From the NCBI GenBank assembly GCA_963704355.1, contig OY969891.1, positions 4,836,001 to 4,900,000 on the forward strand: a DNA stretch of 64,000 nt, in the 5' to 3' direction. The first letter of the stretch is position 1. Every line of letters starts with the position of its first letter. Under the pieces are notes generated by a model that saw nothing but the letters and a program-made list of their open reading frames with translations, was not told the DNA's origin and made no database searches. This document shows positions 7,998 to 16,644 of the stretch, piece by piece. A program made the position numbers and the translations under genes. The DNA comes from Bog-473 sp963704355. GTDB lineage: Bacteria > Actinomycetota > Acidimicrobiia > Acidimicrobiales > RAAP-2.

Positions 7998-9242
7998 TTA
8001 CGCGAAGGTCAGCGACCGGGCGTTCTCGACCATGATCTTGCGCTGATCGTCCAACGAGAAGGACGCCACGTTGGCAAAGAAGTCGCGTGGCTGCGCCAGG
8101 CCCTCCGCGTGCGGCCAGTCCGAGCCGAACAGGATCCGCTCGACCGGCAGGTGCCGGGCCAGGTCCTCGACGTTATCCTCGACGAACGGCGCCACCCAGC
8201 AGTGCTGAATGAACTGCCCGGCCGGGTCCGACGCGAACATGCCGGGGTTCTGACCCGCCAGCATGCGCAAGGTGTGGAGGCACCGTGGCACCCAGTCCGC
8301 TCCGTTCTCGATATAGGCCACCCGCAGACGTGGAAAGCGCTCGAAGAGCCTGTGGGCGACCAACACGGTGGCGAAGTCCTCGATCAGCCGGTGCTTCATG
8401 AGCTGGGCCACCAACGAGGCGGACTGAACCACGGACGCGTCGGGTCGTCGCTCGCTCTCCGGAGGCGAAGTCATCCCCCAGGTCCGGGCAATGTCCGATG
8501 CGACGTCGGTATAGCCGTCTTCGAATCCGGCGTGGGTGGTCACGACGATGCCGGCTTCCTGAGCCCGGGCCCAGAAGGGGTCGAAGGACTGATCGGCTGG
8601 AGACCGCAACCCTGCGCGGGTGAAGACCGGACCGTTGCGAATCGTGATGATGCGGGCGCCACGAGCGAGGCACCATTCGAGCTCACTCACGGCACGGTCG
8701 AGGTCCGACAGGGTGAGGAACGGGACGGCGAAGATCCGGTTCTGATACGCGAAGCCCCAGTCGTCGTCGAGCCAGCGGTTGAACGCCCGGAGAACCTCGA
8801 TGGCGGCCTCGATGTCGGGCTGCATCGGTCCCTCCATGCAGACACCCTGCGAGGGGAACAGCCACGCCGCCTCGACCCCTTGGGCATCCATGCACGCCAG
8901 GCGAGCGTCATGATCGAACCACTCGGGGTGCGCGGCGGGTTCTTCGCAGGCGAGTTCGTTGCCGACCCGCTCCTTGCTGCTCTTCCCGGCGAAGTAGTCG
9001 TAGAGCGCGCCCGGACGCGGGCGCGGGTGGACGTCGCCCGGACCAGGAATAATCGGATGCGGCCGCTCCCCGAAGAAGTAGTGCGGCTTGCCGTGGACCT
9101 CCTTCAAGACGACACCTCGCTCGGCGAACTTCGCGTCGCGGTACCGGGTGAAGGAGTCGCTCACCTCCCAGTAGTGGTTGTCGGCATCGAAGACCGTCCC
9201 TATCTCGGACTCGGCTGTGCGCACGAATGCCTCCTCAGTCAT
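7998..9242 (-). CDS. amidohydrolase 2 family metal-dependent hydrolase
   Basis: A TIM-barrel amidohydrolase of 414 residues. The N-terminal FDADNHYWE motif supplies the first metal ligands and the C-terminal GSDWPHAEGL segment carries the Asp typical of ACMSD/amidohydrolase-2 proteins. Many actinobacteria have families of these proteins in terpenoid, steroid or aromatic-acid degradation clusters; they act as decarboxylases or hydrolases of ring-opened acids. The start ATG 9242 lies within the last codons of the upstream deacylase gene (8-nt overlap), indicating coupling. A second member of the family is encoded at 22197-23399. Confidence 0.8.
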   Translation of the reverse strand: MTEEAFVRTAESEIGTVFDADNHYWEVSDSFTRYRDAKFAERGVVLKEVHGKPHYFFGERPHPIIPGPGDVHPRPRPGALYDYFAGKSSKERVGNELACEEPAAHPEWFDHDARLACMDAQGVEAAWLFPSQGVCMEGPMQPDIEAAIEVLRAFNRWLDDDWGFAYQNRIFAVPFLTLSDLDRAVSELEWCLARGARIITIRNGPVFTRAGLRSPADQSFDPFWARAQEAGIVVTTHAGFEDGYTDVASDIARTWGMTSPPESERRPDASVVQSASLVAQLMKHRLIEDFATVLVAHRLFERFPRLRVAYIENGADWVPRCLHTLRMLAGQNPGMFASDPAGQFIQHCWVAPFVEDNVEDLARHLPVERILFGSDWPHAEGLAQPRDFFANVASFSLDDQRKIMVENARSLTFA

Positions 9243-10959
9243 TGCCGTGGCGGAGCAGCTTGCCGGGTGTGTCCCCGGTGCACTCGCCGTCCACGAAGGT
9301 CGTCACGCCGTTTACGATGGTCCTGTCATAGCCGATCGCCTTTTGGATCAGGCGCCATTCCCCGGCCGGATAGTCCCACACGCGTTCCTGTGGCGTGCTG
9401 TCGACCGTTTCAGGGTCGTAGACGACGACGTCGGCCGGTGCTCCCTCGGCCAGGAAGCCGCGGCACTTCAGGCCGGCCGCGACGGCCGGGTAGTACGAGA
9501 GCCGCCAGTGCGCCTCCTCCAGCGACATGATCTCGTGCTCGCGCACCCAGTAGCCGAGCATCTCGGTGGGATAGCGCGCCGTGGTCACGAACTTGGTGTG
9601 GGCGCCGCCGTCGCTCACACCGGGCAACGCGACCGGCGACGTGGCGATTTCCTTCATGGCCTCGGGCGGCGTCACCAACATCGGCGTGGCGAAGCCGACC
9701 CGTAGCTGGCCAGCGACCGCCACGTCCAAGAAGGCGTCGATCTCGTGCTTGCCTTCTCGAGCTGCGACCTCTCCGACGGTGAATCCCTCGTAAGTCTCCT
9801 TGAGCTTTTGCGCACCAGGAACGTCACTCGAGATCCAATGGATCTTGATCTCGGTGAGGTCGTAGCCCGCGCCGAACAGGCCGCCGCGATCTTCGTGGAT
9901 CTCCTTCATGGCGGTCCGGCGTTCGGGGTCGGCGAACTTGACGACCTTCTCGTTGACGGTGCCGAGGCACGCCTCCCGCCAACACGGGATCGTGTCTGCC
10001 AGGTTGTAGTCCTCCAGGGTGAACTCGGAGACGAAGTTGGTCGTCAGCGCCTGGGCGAAGACTCGGAGACCCTCCTCCTCGTTCAGGTAGGCCAGCTGCT
10101 TGAGGGCGTCTTTGTGGCTGTACTTGGCTCCGCCGTGCTGGTTGAGGGCCCCGTCCGCCAGCAGCGCGTTCCAGATGATGGGCCGCCCGCTCTCGCGCGC
10201 CATCAGGGCAGCCGTTTCTAGCGTGCCCGTCAGCTGTGCGGTCCCACGACCGAGCGAGCCCATGGCCCGGGAAAAGGCGATCACTTCCTTGTCGGTCATG
10301 AGGTCGGTCACCATGGGCGTGCCGTCGAAGTCGAGCTGCACGTTGCCCACCTCTCCGGAGACCTGTGCGCTGAAGCCGCAGCCGCCGGCGGCCATCCCTT
10401 GCACCAAGAGCCGGCACATCTCGTCGAGCTGTTCGTCGGTGACCCGGTACGCCTTGGCGTTGTCGACGCCCGCCACATAGGCATAGAGCGGCGCCAAGGG
10501 AACGAAGGACATCACGTTGACGCCCTTGGGTGTGCGATCCACGCTGTCGAGGAACTCGGGGTACGTAACCCAGTCCCATGGCATGCCAACTCGCATCGTC
10601 TTGAGCGGCACCGCTTCGTTGCGCGAGACCGTGAGCATGGCGCGCTCTCGATCCTCGGGCCGGCACGGAGCGAAACCGAATCCGCAGTTGCCGATGACGA
10701 CGCTGGTGACGCCGTGCCAGCCCGACATGGTGCACCACGGGTCCCAGAACACCTGGCTGTCGTAGTGCGTGTGGAGGTCGACGAATCCGGGGGCCACCAC
10801 CTTGTGCGAGGCGTCGACGACCTCGCGGCCGTCCGACGCGTCCACCCGACCGATCGCGGCGACGCGGCCGCCGGCGATGGCGACGTCCGCCTTGTAGCGC
10901 GGTGTCCGCAGACCGTCGATCACGGTCCCGCCCTTGATCACCACATCGAACTTCGACAT
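9235..10959 (-). CDS. N-acyl-D-amino-acid deacylase-like amidohydrolase
   Basis: A 574-residue amidohydrolase of the D-aminoacylase/dihydroorotase superfamily. It shows VDLHTHYDSQ near residue 60 (the His-x-His metal pair) and SDGGAHTKFV near residue 470 (the catalytic Asp), with the small beta-sandwich domain split between both termini. Its length is above the classic 480-residue D-aminoacylases but fits the long actinobacterial subgroup. The start ATG 10959 has a GGGAGGG site 4 nt upstream. It faces a divergent TetR gene across a perfect inverted repeat (11033-11072), so it is probably repressed by that TetR protein. The true substrate (an N-acyl amino acid or another amide) is not determinable. 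Confidence 0.8.
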   Translation of the reverse strand: MSKFDVVIKGGTVIDGLRTPRYKADVAIAGGRVAAIGRVDASDGREVVDASHKVVAPGFVDLHTHYDSQVFWDPWCTMSGWHGVTSVVIGNCGFGFAPCRPEDRERAMLTVSRNEAVPLKTMRVGMPWDWVTYPEFLDSVDRTPKGVNVMSFVPLAPLYAYVAGVDNAKAYRVTDEQLDEMCRLLVQGMAAGGCGFSAQVSGEVGNVQLDFDGTPMVTDLMTDKEVIAFSRAMGSLGRGTAQLTGTLETAALMARESGRPIIWNALLADGALNQHGGAKYSHKDALKQLAYLNEEEGLRVFAQALTTNFVSEFTLEDYNLADTIPCWREACLGTVNEKVVKFADPERRTAMKEIHEDRGGLFGAGYDLTEIKIHWISSDVPGAQKLKETYEGFTVGEVAAREGKHEIDAFLDVAVAGQLRVGFATPMLVTPPEAMKEIATSPVALPGVSDGGAHTKFVTTARYPTEMLGYWVREHEIMSLEEAHWRLSYYPAVAAGLKCRGFLAEGAPADVVVYDPETVDSTPQERVWDYPAGEWRLIQKAIGYDRTIVNGVTTFVDGECTGDTPGKLLRHGND

Positions 10960-11032
10960 GCCCTCCCTTTCGACGACCCGAGTTCGTCCTGGCTCGGCCT
11001 CGCTGCCTGTGCGTGAGCCCGACCCGATGAGC

Positions 11033-11072
11033 GCAACTTACTTGCTTGCTAGTCAACAAGCAAGTAAGTTGC
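11033..11072. promoter_or_regulatory. 16-bp inverted-repeat operator between divergent genes
   Basis: GCAACTTACTTGCTTG (11033-11048) is repeated perfectly as its reverse complement at 11057-11072, with an 8-nt spacer CTAGTCAA. It lies in the divergent control region of the deacylase and TetR genes. Perfect long dyads of this kind are typical TetR-family operators, so autoregulation and control of the 10959-7013 transcript are likely. Confidence 0.75.
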
Positions 11073-11077
11073 GACAG

Positions 11078-11716
11078 GTGAGTGAGGCGTTGGCGCGACG
11101 AAGCCAGGCCGAGCGGCGGAGCCGGTCTGAAGACGCCCTGTTGGAGGCGGCCGCCGAGCTCGTCGCCGAACGCGGGATTCAGGGCACCTCGCTCGCGAGC
11201 ATCGGCGGGCGTGCCGGAGTCAGCCGGGGCCTCCCGACCCACCACTTCGGTTCAAAGGACGCGCTCGTCACTCAGCTGGCGGAGCGGGCGCAGACCAGGA
11301 TCGGACTCGCGATGTTCGAGGCGCAGCGGCGCCAGGCGCAACTGTGCGGTGACCTGTCCGCCCTCGATGAAATCCTCGTCACCGTCGACACGTACCTCGA
11401 GCTGTTCAACGACCCGGGACCGGACCAACGAGCTCTCCTGGTGATGTGGGGCTCGACTTTCCCGTCGAACGCTTCGGTCGACGGCATGGCCGACGCGGAG
11501 CGACGCAGCTACGAGGGCCTCTCCCAACTGATCGCGTCGGGCCAGGATGACGGCTCGGTGCGGGCAGACGTCGACCCCATGGCCAGCGCGGTGCTCCTGC
11601 ACGGTCTCATGCGGGGGGTGGCCGCCCTTTTCCTCTCCGACGCCGGCCCGGCGGACATGCACACCGTCCGCCGGACTTGTCACGAATGGATTGCCTCGGC
11701 CTTGGCACCCCGGTAA
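11078..11716 (+). CDS. TetR-family transcriptional regulator
   Basis: The protein has an N-terminal TetR helix-turn-helix (GTSLASIGGRAGVSRGLPTH then HFGSKDALVTQL) and a C-terminal ligand domain; it is 212 residues from GTG 11078. That start is preferred because it lies just downstream of the operator dyad. Starting at ATG 11027 would place the whole operator inside the coding sequence and add an atypical 17-residue leader. The gene is divergent from the deacylase-amidohydrolase-LLM transcript and ends 6 nt before the convergent solute-binding protein gene. The ligand is unknown but is plausibly a substrate or intermediate of the neighbouring hydrolases. Confidence 0.85.
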   Translation: MSEALARRSQAERRSRSEDALLEAAAELVAERGIQGTSLASIGGRAGVSRGLPTHHFGSKDALVTQLAERAQTRIGLAMFEAQRRQAQLCGDLSALDEILVTVDTYLELFNDPGPDQRALLVMWGSTFPSNASVDGMADAERRSYEGLSQLIASGQDDGSVRADVDPMASAVLLHGLMRGVAALFLSDAGPADMHTVRRTCHEWIASALAPR

Positions 11717-11722
11717 CTCCAG

Positions 11723-12979
11723 CTACGACGCGCTTGCTGTCGAGGTGCCCGGGATGTCCGTCCCGCAGAACGGCTTCGACGAGACAGGCGTGAAGCCCGT
11801 TTTCTCCGCCTGCATCACCCAGGTGCACTGGTGCGGCTCGTCGTGTCCGAAGACCGTGGCGAAATCGATGGGATTGGGCAAAATGCCATTGGCGTTGTAG
11901 GACTTCACGCCCCGAAGGTCCTTGATCACGGCGGCCCTAGTCGGGTTGGGGCCTGCAAGCTCCAGTCCCTTGATCATGAGGTCCGCCCCGGCCCATGCCT
12001 CGTACTGGCTGAAGGTCGGGAAATCGCTCTTCGTGAAGTGTGCGTACTTCTCCATGGCCGCCTGCATCTGCTCGGTGCCGGCGTCGGCGAGCACCCACGG
12101 GCGGTAGAGCGAAGCGAAGTAGTCGCCCTGCAACGAACTCCAGGCCGGAGAGTTGATCACGTCCGGCTCGTAGCCGGTTGCGAAGAGCCCTTTGGCATGT
12201 ATCCCCGCCTGCTTGAGCGCCGTGGCGAGTGCGTAGTTCGAGTTCGAGTCCATCTCTGGCGCGTAGGCGTTGACGTGGTCCTGCTTGGCTGTCAACGCGA
12301 TAGCGCTGAAGGCGACACTCCCGAACGGAATGGACGTATCGACGACGCCGACCTTGCCGCCCTCGTGTTGGAACGACTGTGCCGTCTGTTCGGCGGCCCG
12401 GCTCGACGAGGGCGAGATCCCGTAGCCATATGTACCGAGCACCGTCGCCCCGTGCGACTTGAAGAAAGCCCCTGCCTGCGTATTGACGGGGTACTTCGGG
12501 TCCACGCTCCCGGCGTCCGCGGCAAACATGTTGGTATAGGGCTGCTCTCCCCACTCGGGCCCGTCACTGTACGAGCCCGTCACGGGGATGCCCTGCTGCT
12601 GGGGGTACTTGGCGGCCAGGAAGAAGAGCGGGCTCTGCGAAACGATCCCGAACGCCTTCGAGTCGGCGTCTTGTACCGCCGTGGCGATCTCTGTGGGACT
12701 CGTCTGGTCGTCGATCACCATCGGGACGAGCTTGTGCCCATCGACGCCTCCCTCCGCGTTCTGCATGGCAATGCGGGCGTCGAACCCGGCCGGCGAGCTG
12801 GCATCCTCCGCTGCGCCCGGCCCGGTAATGGACGTGACATAGGCGATGGTGATGGGGGCGGGAGCGGCGCTCGCCGGGGTGGGGGTCGCCACCGCCAAGG
12901 CAAGCGGGAGACTGGCCGTCACGACCAGTAGCGCCGTACCGACGATTGCCCCCCGCATCCTGTTTCGTAGTGGTGGCAT
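11723..12979 (-). CDS. branched-chain amino acid-type ABC transporter substrate-binding protein
   Basis: A 418-residue secreted Peripla_BP_6-type protein (LivJ-like fold). It has a basic N-terminus, a hydrophobic stretch and an ASA|APAP signal-peptidase I-like site near residue 38, followed by ITIAYVTSITGPGAAEDASS at the start of the mature domain. The GGGAGGAAC site is about 9 nt before ATG 12979, which fixes the start. No permease or ATPase genes are adjacent, so it either docks with a transporter encoded elsewhere or serves as a sensor/scavenger. It follows the phosphotransferase gene by 155 nt and may have its own promoter. Confidence 0.85.
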   Translation of the reverse strand: MPPLRNRMRGAIVGTALLVVTASLPLALAVATPTPASAAPAPITIAYVTSITGPGAAEDASSPAGFDARIAMQNAEGGVDGHKLVPMVIDDQTSPTEIATAVQDADSKAFGIVSQSPLFFLAAKYPQQQGIPVTGSYSDGPEWGEQPYTNMFAADAGSVDPKYPVNTQAGAFFKSHGATVLGTYGYGISPSSSRAAEQTAQSFQHEGGKVGVVDTSIPFGSVAFSAIALTAKQDHVNAYAPEMDSNSNYALATALKQAGIHAKGLFATGYEPDVINSPAWSSLQGDYFASLYRPWVLADAGTEQMQAAMEKYAHFTKSDFPTFSQYEAWAGADLMIKGLELAGPNPTRAAVIKDLRGVKSYNANGILPNPIDFATVFGHDEPHQCTWVMQAEKTGFTPVSSKPFCGTDIPGTSTASAS

Positions 12980-13134
12980 CAAATATGTTCCTCCCCCCGA
13001 CCCTCGGTCAGGTGACGTGCGAGCCAATTCGCTCGGGTTGTTCGTTGGCCCTTCAGATCTGTGGGTCGCCGAAAAATAGCGGTTGGTGACCTCCACCGGA
13101 CCGCGGGTCCCAGATCCGGAACCCTTCTGCCTGC

Positions 13135-14196
13135 TCACAGGGTCGAAACCGAGGCATAGGCGTCGTGATCGGCGACCGCACTGCCGAGCCGTCCCAGCAT
13201 CGCCGTGGTAATCGGTGGTGCGACTTTCAGCGTGATGGCCCAGAGGAAGAAGCCATAAGCCAATCCGAGACCGATCAGATGCCGCGCGTCGTCCCACGAC
13301 GGCGCGTCGGCGCCCTCGGCGCCGAGCCGCTCCAGGTAGTGCGCCAGGAGATCCCATTCGGTGCGGCGGCGCTCCCCGGGGCTCAAGGTGCAGCCGATGT
13401 GGTAGCCCACGTCGAGATACCAGGGGCCACGCTGGACGAGCTGCCAGTCCACGAGGCACGGCTGTCCGGCCGCATTGAGGTACAGGTTCCCGATGTGCGC
13501 ATCGCCGTGGAGGAGGCATCGTGGCTCCGCAGTGTCGACCAATTCCGCCAGCCGGCCCACGGCGTCCAAGAGGCGCTCGGCGTCGCGCACTTCCTGAGGC
13601 ACCCGGGACCCGATCGGACCTTCGAAATTCCCTCTGACCTCCGGGAGCCCACGGGCCCGCATCGTTGCCCTCAGCCGTGGCGCCAGCCAGGGCTCGTCGG
13701 CGCCGCCTTGCGCCCATGAACGCGCGTGCAAGATGGCGTACTGATCCAGGCTTTCGGCCACCTGGTCAGCGGTATACGGACTGAGCGCATCGAGGAACTT
13801 CGCACCCTGTGCCGCGACGTCCCCGGTGATGATGACGCCATGTTGGGTGACGGGATCGACCTCGGCGTAGACGCAGTCCAGGGTTCGCACGCCTGTGCCA
13901 CCAGCGAGATGACGGTAGAAGAGCGCTTCAGGTACTCCTGCCGTCCGGCTTGCCGCCGCCGTCTCGGAGCAGTCGGCGAAGTACCCCTTCACGCAGAGGT
14001 CGCTCGGCAACCCGACGGGTACGTCTCCTCGATACTCCGCGTGGAAGCGAGCGTTGGTGGACACACGCGACACGATCGGCCCGGGGACCACGGAAGCCAC
14101 GGCGATGCCGGGAAAGCGGCGGCCGAGCGCATTGCTCAGCCACGCCGGCTTCATCACGTCCTCGAGCGTGTCCGGCACTGACGGCGACATCGTCAT
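13135..14196 (-). CDS. APH/ecdysteroid-kinase-like phosphotransferase
   Basis: A kinase-fold protein of 353 residues. It shows CLLHGDAHIGNLYLNAAG (catalytic HGDxHxxN loop) and CLVDWQLVQRGPWYLDVGYH (the D-W metal-binding motif) in the C-terminal half. The family phosphorylates small molecules such as aminoglycosides, choline or sterols. Members next to acyl-CoA ligase and acyl-CoA dehydrogenase genes in actinobacteria are often annotated as phosphotransferases of unknown target. ATG 14196 (GGCGGAACGA upstream) gives 10 nt of spacing to the ligase stop, so the longer frame from 14286, which overlaps the ligase gene, is rejected. Confidence 0.8.
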   Translation of the reverse strand: MTMSPSVPDTLEDVMKPAWLSNALGRRFPGIAVASVVPGPIVSRVSTNARFHAEYRGDVPVGLPSDLCVKGYFADCSETAAASRTAGVPEALFYRHLAGGTGVRTLDCVYAEVDPVTQHGVIITGDVAAQGAKFLDALSPYTADQVAESLDQYAILHARSWAQGGADEPWLAPRLRATMRARGLPEVRGNFEGPIGSRVPQEVRDAERLLDAVGRLAELVDTAEPRCLLHGDAHIGNLYLNAAGQPCLVDWQLVQRGPWYLDVGYHIGCTLSPGERRRTEWDLLAHYLERLGAEGADAPSWDDARHLIGLGLAYGFFLWAITLKVAPPITTAMLGRLGSAVADHDAYASVSTL

Positions 14197-14206
14197 TCGT
14201 TCCGCC

Positions 14207-15829
14207 TCAGGCCGAACCGTCGCGAAGCCGGTCTCGAAGCACGTACTTCTGGACCTTGCCCGAGGAAGTGCGAGGGAAGTCGTCAACGGGGACGAGGTCC
14301 TCCGGCCATTTCTGGCGGGCCACGCCGGCCACCTCCAAGTGACGTCGTATTTCGGCCAGTTCGGGCGCCGGACGTCCCCCGACCATGCGGAAGAATGCCG
14401 CCGCGTGCTCGCCCATGCGTGCGTCGGGTGCCGCGACCACGGCCACCTCGGCCACGCCCGAAAACGTCATGAGGACCTCCTCCACCTCGGCGGCGCTGAT
14501 GTTCTCTCCGCCGCGGATGATGACGTCGGAGATCCGGTCGGTGATGGACAGGTAACCGTCCGGGTCCAGCACGCCGATGTCCCCCGTGTGGTACCAGCTC
14601 TGACTATCGAACACTTTCGCCGTCAGAGACGCGTCGGTGTACCCCAAGAAGCATTCGGGTCCGCGTGAGAGAATCTCGCCAGCCTCCCCTGGTTCCACTT
14701 CGCGTCCTTCGGGGTCAACCAGCCTGATTTCGCATCCCGGCAGCGGCGAGCCGGCCGTCGACAGTCGCTTCTCCAGCGAGTCGGCGTAGGTACATCCCGT
14801 GATGGAAGGTTGCTCGGTAGACCCGTACATCGAGTAGATCAGCAAGCCGACCTGCGTGGCCCGATCCATGACAGCACGGGGTATCGGAGCACCTCCCATT
14901 CCTTGGAAGTGCAGCCGCTCCAGATGCTCCTCGGCGCAACGCGGATGATCGAGCAGGCTGGTCAGGAAGTACGGCGCGCCACCGCCCGCGCTCAAGTCCT
15001 CCGAATCGATCAGGTCCAGCACCTCTCCGGGTTCCCACTGGTCGATGAGGTGGACGGCCCGGCCACGGTCCACCGGGATCAACAGCGCGCCGAGCATTCC
15101 GATCGCGTGACTGATCGGGTTCGCGATCAGGTTTGGCCGCTCGGTCGGTGGCTGGGTCGCACCGAGTTGTGAGATCTCCGCGCTTACCGTCTGATGCGAG
15201 TGGATGACACCCTTCGGGCGGGCCGTCGTGCCCGACGTCCATCCGACCAGGGCGGGGGTGCCGGGGTCCACGCGAACCGGCGATTCGATCGGAGCGGCCG
15301 AGAGCAGCTCGCTGAAACCGATGCTGCCCGAGGGGCCAGCGCCTTCGAGGACGACCACCTGCATCTCCGGGAGATCTTGCATCGCTTCCAGATTGGCCAG
15401 GAAATCCTGATGCCCGAACTGCGAAGCCGTGACGTGGACCCTCGGGCGGCACTCACGCAGAATGTACGAAGTCTCGCGGCTCCCATAGATGTGCACGATC
15501 GGTGCGACCACCGCCCCCGCGAGCGCGGCGGCGTAAAAGGTGACCGCCCCCTCGAGCCAGTTCGGCGTTTGGAACGTGACCACATCACCCGGACGCACGC
15601 CCCGCTCGACCAGTCCCGAGGCGGCCCGACGGGCCAGATCCAGGACGTCGCCGAAGGTGCCTTGCCAAGGGTGGGTATGGGAGTGGATGACGAAGGGCGA
15701 ACGGCTGTTGGCCGCCAGCCCGTCAGCCATGCGCTGACCCACGCTGTCATCCGGCCACCAGCCTTCGGTGATGAACCGACGGCGGACCTCCGGATCAACC
15801 TCGCGCAACGTCCAAGCCAGGTCTTTCAT
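14207..15829 (-). CDS. acyl-CoA synthetase (AMP-forming ligase)
   Basis: A 540-residue ANL-superfamily enzyme. The AMP-binding P-loop VGWTSGTTARPKGVIHS is near residue 195, MYGSTEQPS near 340, YHTGDIGVLD near 420, and the C-terminal lysine motif is FPRTSSGKVQKYVLRD. It should activate a carboxylic acid with ATP and CoA to an acyl-CoA. It lies in the minus-strand catabolic cluster between a TetR regulator and the phosphotransferase, so it probably activates the acid that the neighbouring CoA-transferase, Ltp and DUF35 proteins then process. The closest well-known relatives are cyclohexanecarboxylate and medium-chain acid ligases; the precise acid is unknown. Confidence 0.88.
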   Translation of the reverse strand: MKDLAWTLREVDPEVRRRFITEGWWPDDSVGQRMADGLAANSRSPFVIHSHTHPWQGTFGDVLDLARRAASGLVERGVRPGDVVTFQTPNWLEGAVTFYAAALAGAVVAPIVHIYGSRETSYILRECRPRVHVTASQFGHQDFLANLEAMQDLPEMQVVVLEGAGPSGSIGFSELLSAAPIESPVRVDPGTPALVGWTSGTTARPKGVIHSHQTVSAEISQLGATQPPTERPNLIANPISHAIGMLGALLIPVDRGRAVHLIDQWEPGEVLDLIDSEDLSAGGGAPYFLTSLLDHPRCAEEHLERLHFQGMGGAPIPRAVMDRATQVGLLIYSMYGSTEQPSITGCTYADSLEKRLSTAGSPLPGCEIRLVDPEGREVEPGEAGEILSRGPECFLGYTDASLTAKVFDSQSWYHTGDIGVLDPDGYLSITDRISDVIIRGGENISAAEVEEVLMTFSGVAEVAVVAAPDARMGEHAAAFFRMVGGRPAPELAEIRRHLEVAGVARQKWPEDLVPVDDFPRTSSGKVQKYVLRDRLRDGSA

Positions 15830-15889
15830 CAGCGCGGTTGACTCTCCCCTTGACCCGCCTCCGTCGACACCAGCGCGCGTGTCGCCCTA

Positions 15890-16639
15890 CTAGCCACGGC
15901 TGCGGCGGGACTTGGCCGGTTTTCCGGCCACCTTCGTCCCAGTCGGGTCGGGTGCGTTGCCATTGAGAGCCGCGTAGCAGAACGCCCAGAGTTTTTCCGC
16001 GATCTGATCGACTGGTTGTTCCAGGCCGGCGCCGTCGTAATGGTGGAACACGGCCATGGACAGTTGAGTGATGAGCCACGCGGCGTAGTCCGGATCATGC
16101 GGGTGCACGAGTCCGGCTGCATGCGCGATTCGGATCTCCTCGACGAGAAGATTCGTGTAGGGCTGCGTGGCACGGGCAACTTCGGCCGGGTAGAGCGTCT
16201 GGAGCCGAAAATGCTCCGACGTCATGAAGCTGGGACCCCCGCCGGGCGTTTCCAGCGCGTGCACGGTGGCGTCGACGTAATAGCGCAGCCGCTCCACGGG
16301 ATCCGACAACTTGTAAGCCTGTTCCCTGAACACTCCACAGTTCTCGTCGATGATGTCTTCGATCACGGCAAGGAGCAGCTGATCCTTGCCCGAGAAGTAG
16401 CGATAGAAAGTCTGCAGGGCGATCCCGGCTTCCTTGATGAGCTCCTGCGTAGTGAAACTCGGGCCCCTTGTCTCTATAAGCCGCCGCGCCGCGGCGACGA
16501 TTGACCGTGCCTGTTCGACGCTTCGGTCTCGCGATCGCTGGACGACGGGTGACCGCTCGGCCGCCCGATCGGCCCACGTCACACGCTCGCCAGACGTCGC
16601 GCCTGCCTCACGGTTCCCCGGGGTCGTTGTACTCGCCAT
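15890..16639 (-). CDS. TetR-family transcriptional regulator
   Basis: A 249-residue regulator with a TetR helix-turn-helix at about residues 55-95 (TTQELIKEAGIALQTFYRYF, then SGKDQLLLAV) and a basic Lys/Arg/Ser C-terminal tail. ATG 16639 is 5 nt after the thiolase-like gene stop; an earlier in-frame start would run deep into that gene. It sits inside the catabolic operon rather than divergent to it, so it may act as an autoregulated repressor of the whole unit. The ligand is probably an acyl-CoA by family analogy; this is inference. Confidence 0.85.
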   Translation of the reverse strand: MASTTTPGNREAGATSGERVTWADRAAERSPVVQRSRDRSVEQARSIVAAARRLIETRGPSFTTQELIKEAGIALQTFYRYFSGKDQLLLAVIEDIIDENCGVFREQAYKLSDPVERLRYYVDATVHALETPGGGPSFMTSEHFRLQTLYPAEVARATQPYTNLLVEEIRIAHAAGLVHPHDPDYAAWLITQLSMAVFHHYDGAGLEQPVDQIAEKLWAFCYAALNGNAPDPTGTKVAGKPAKSRRSRG

Positions 16640-16644
16640 CGGCG

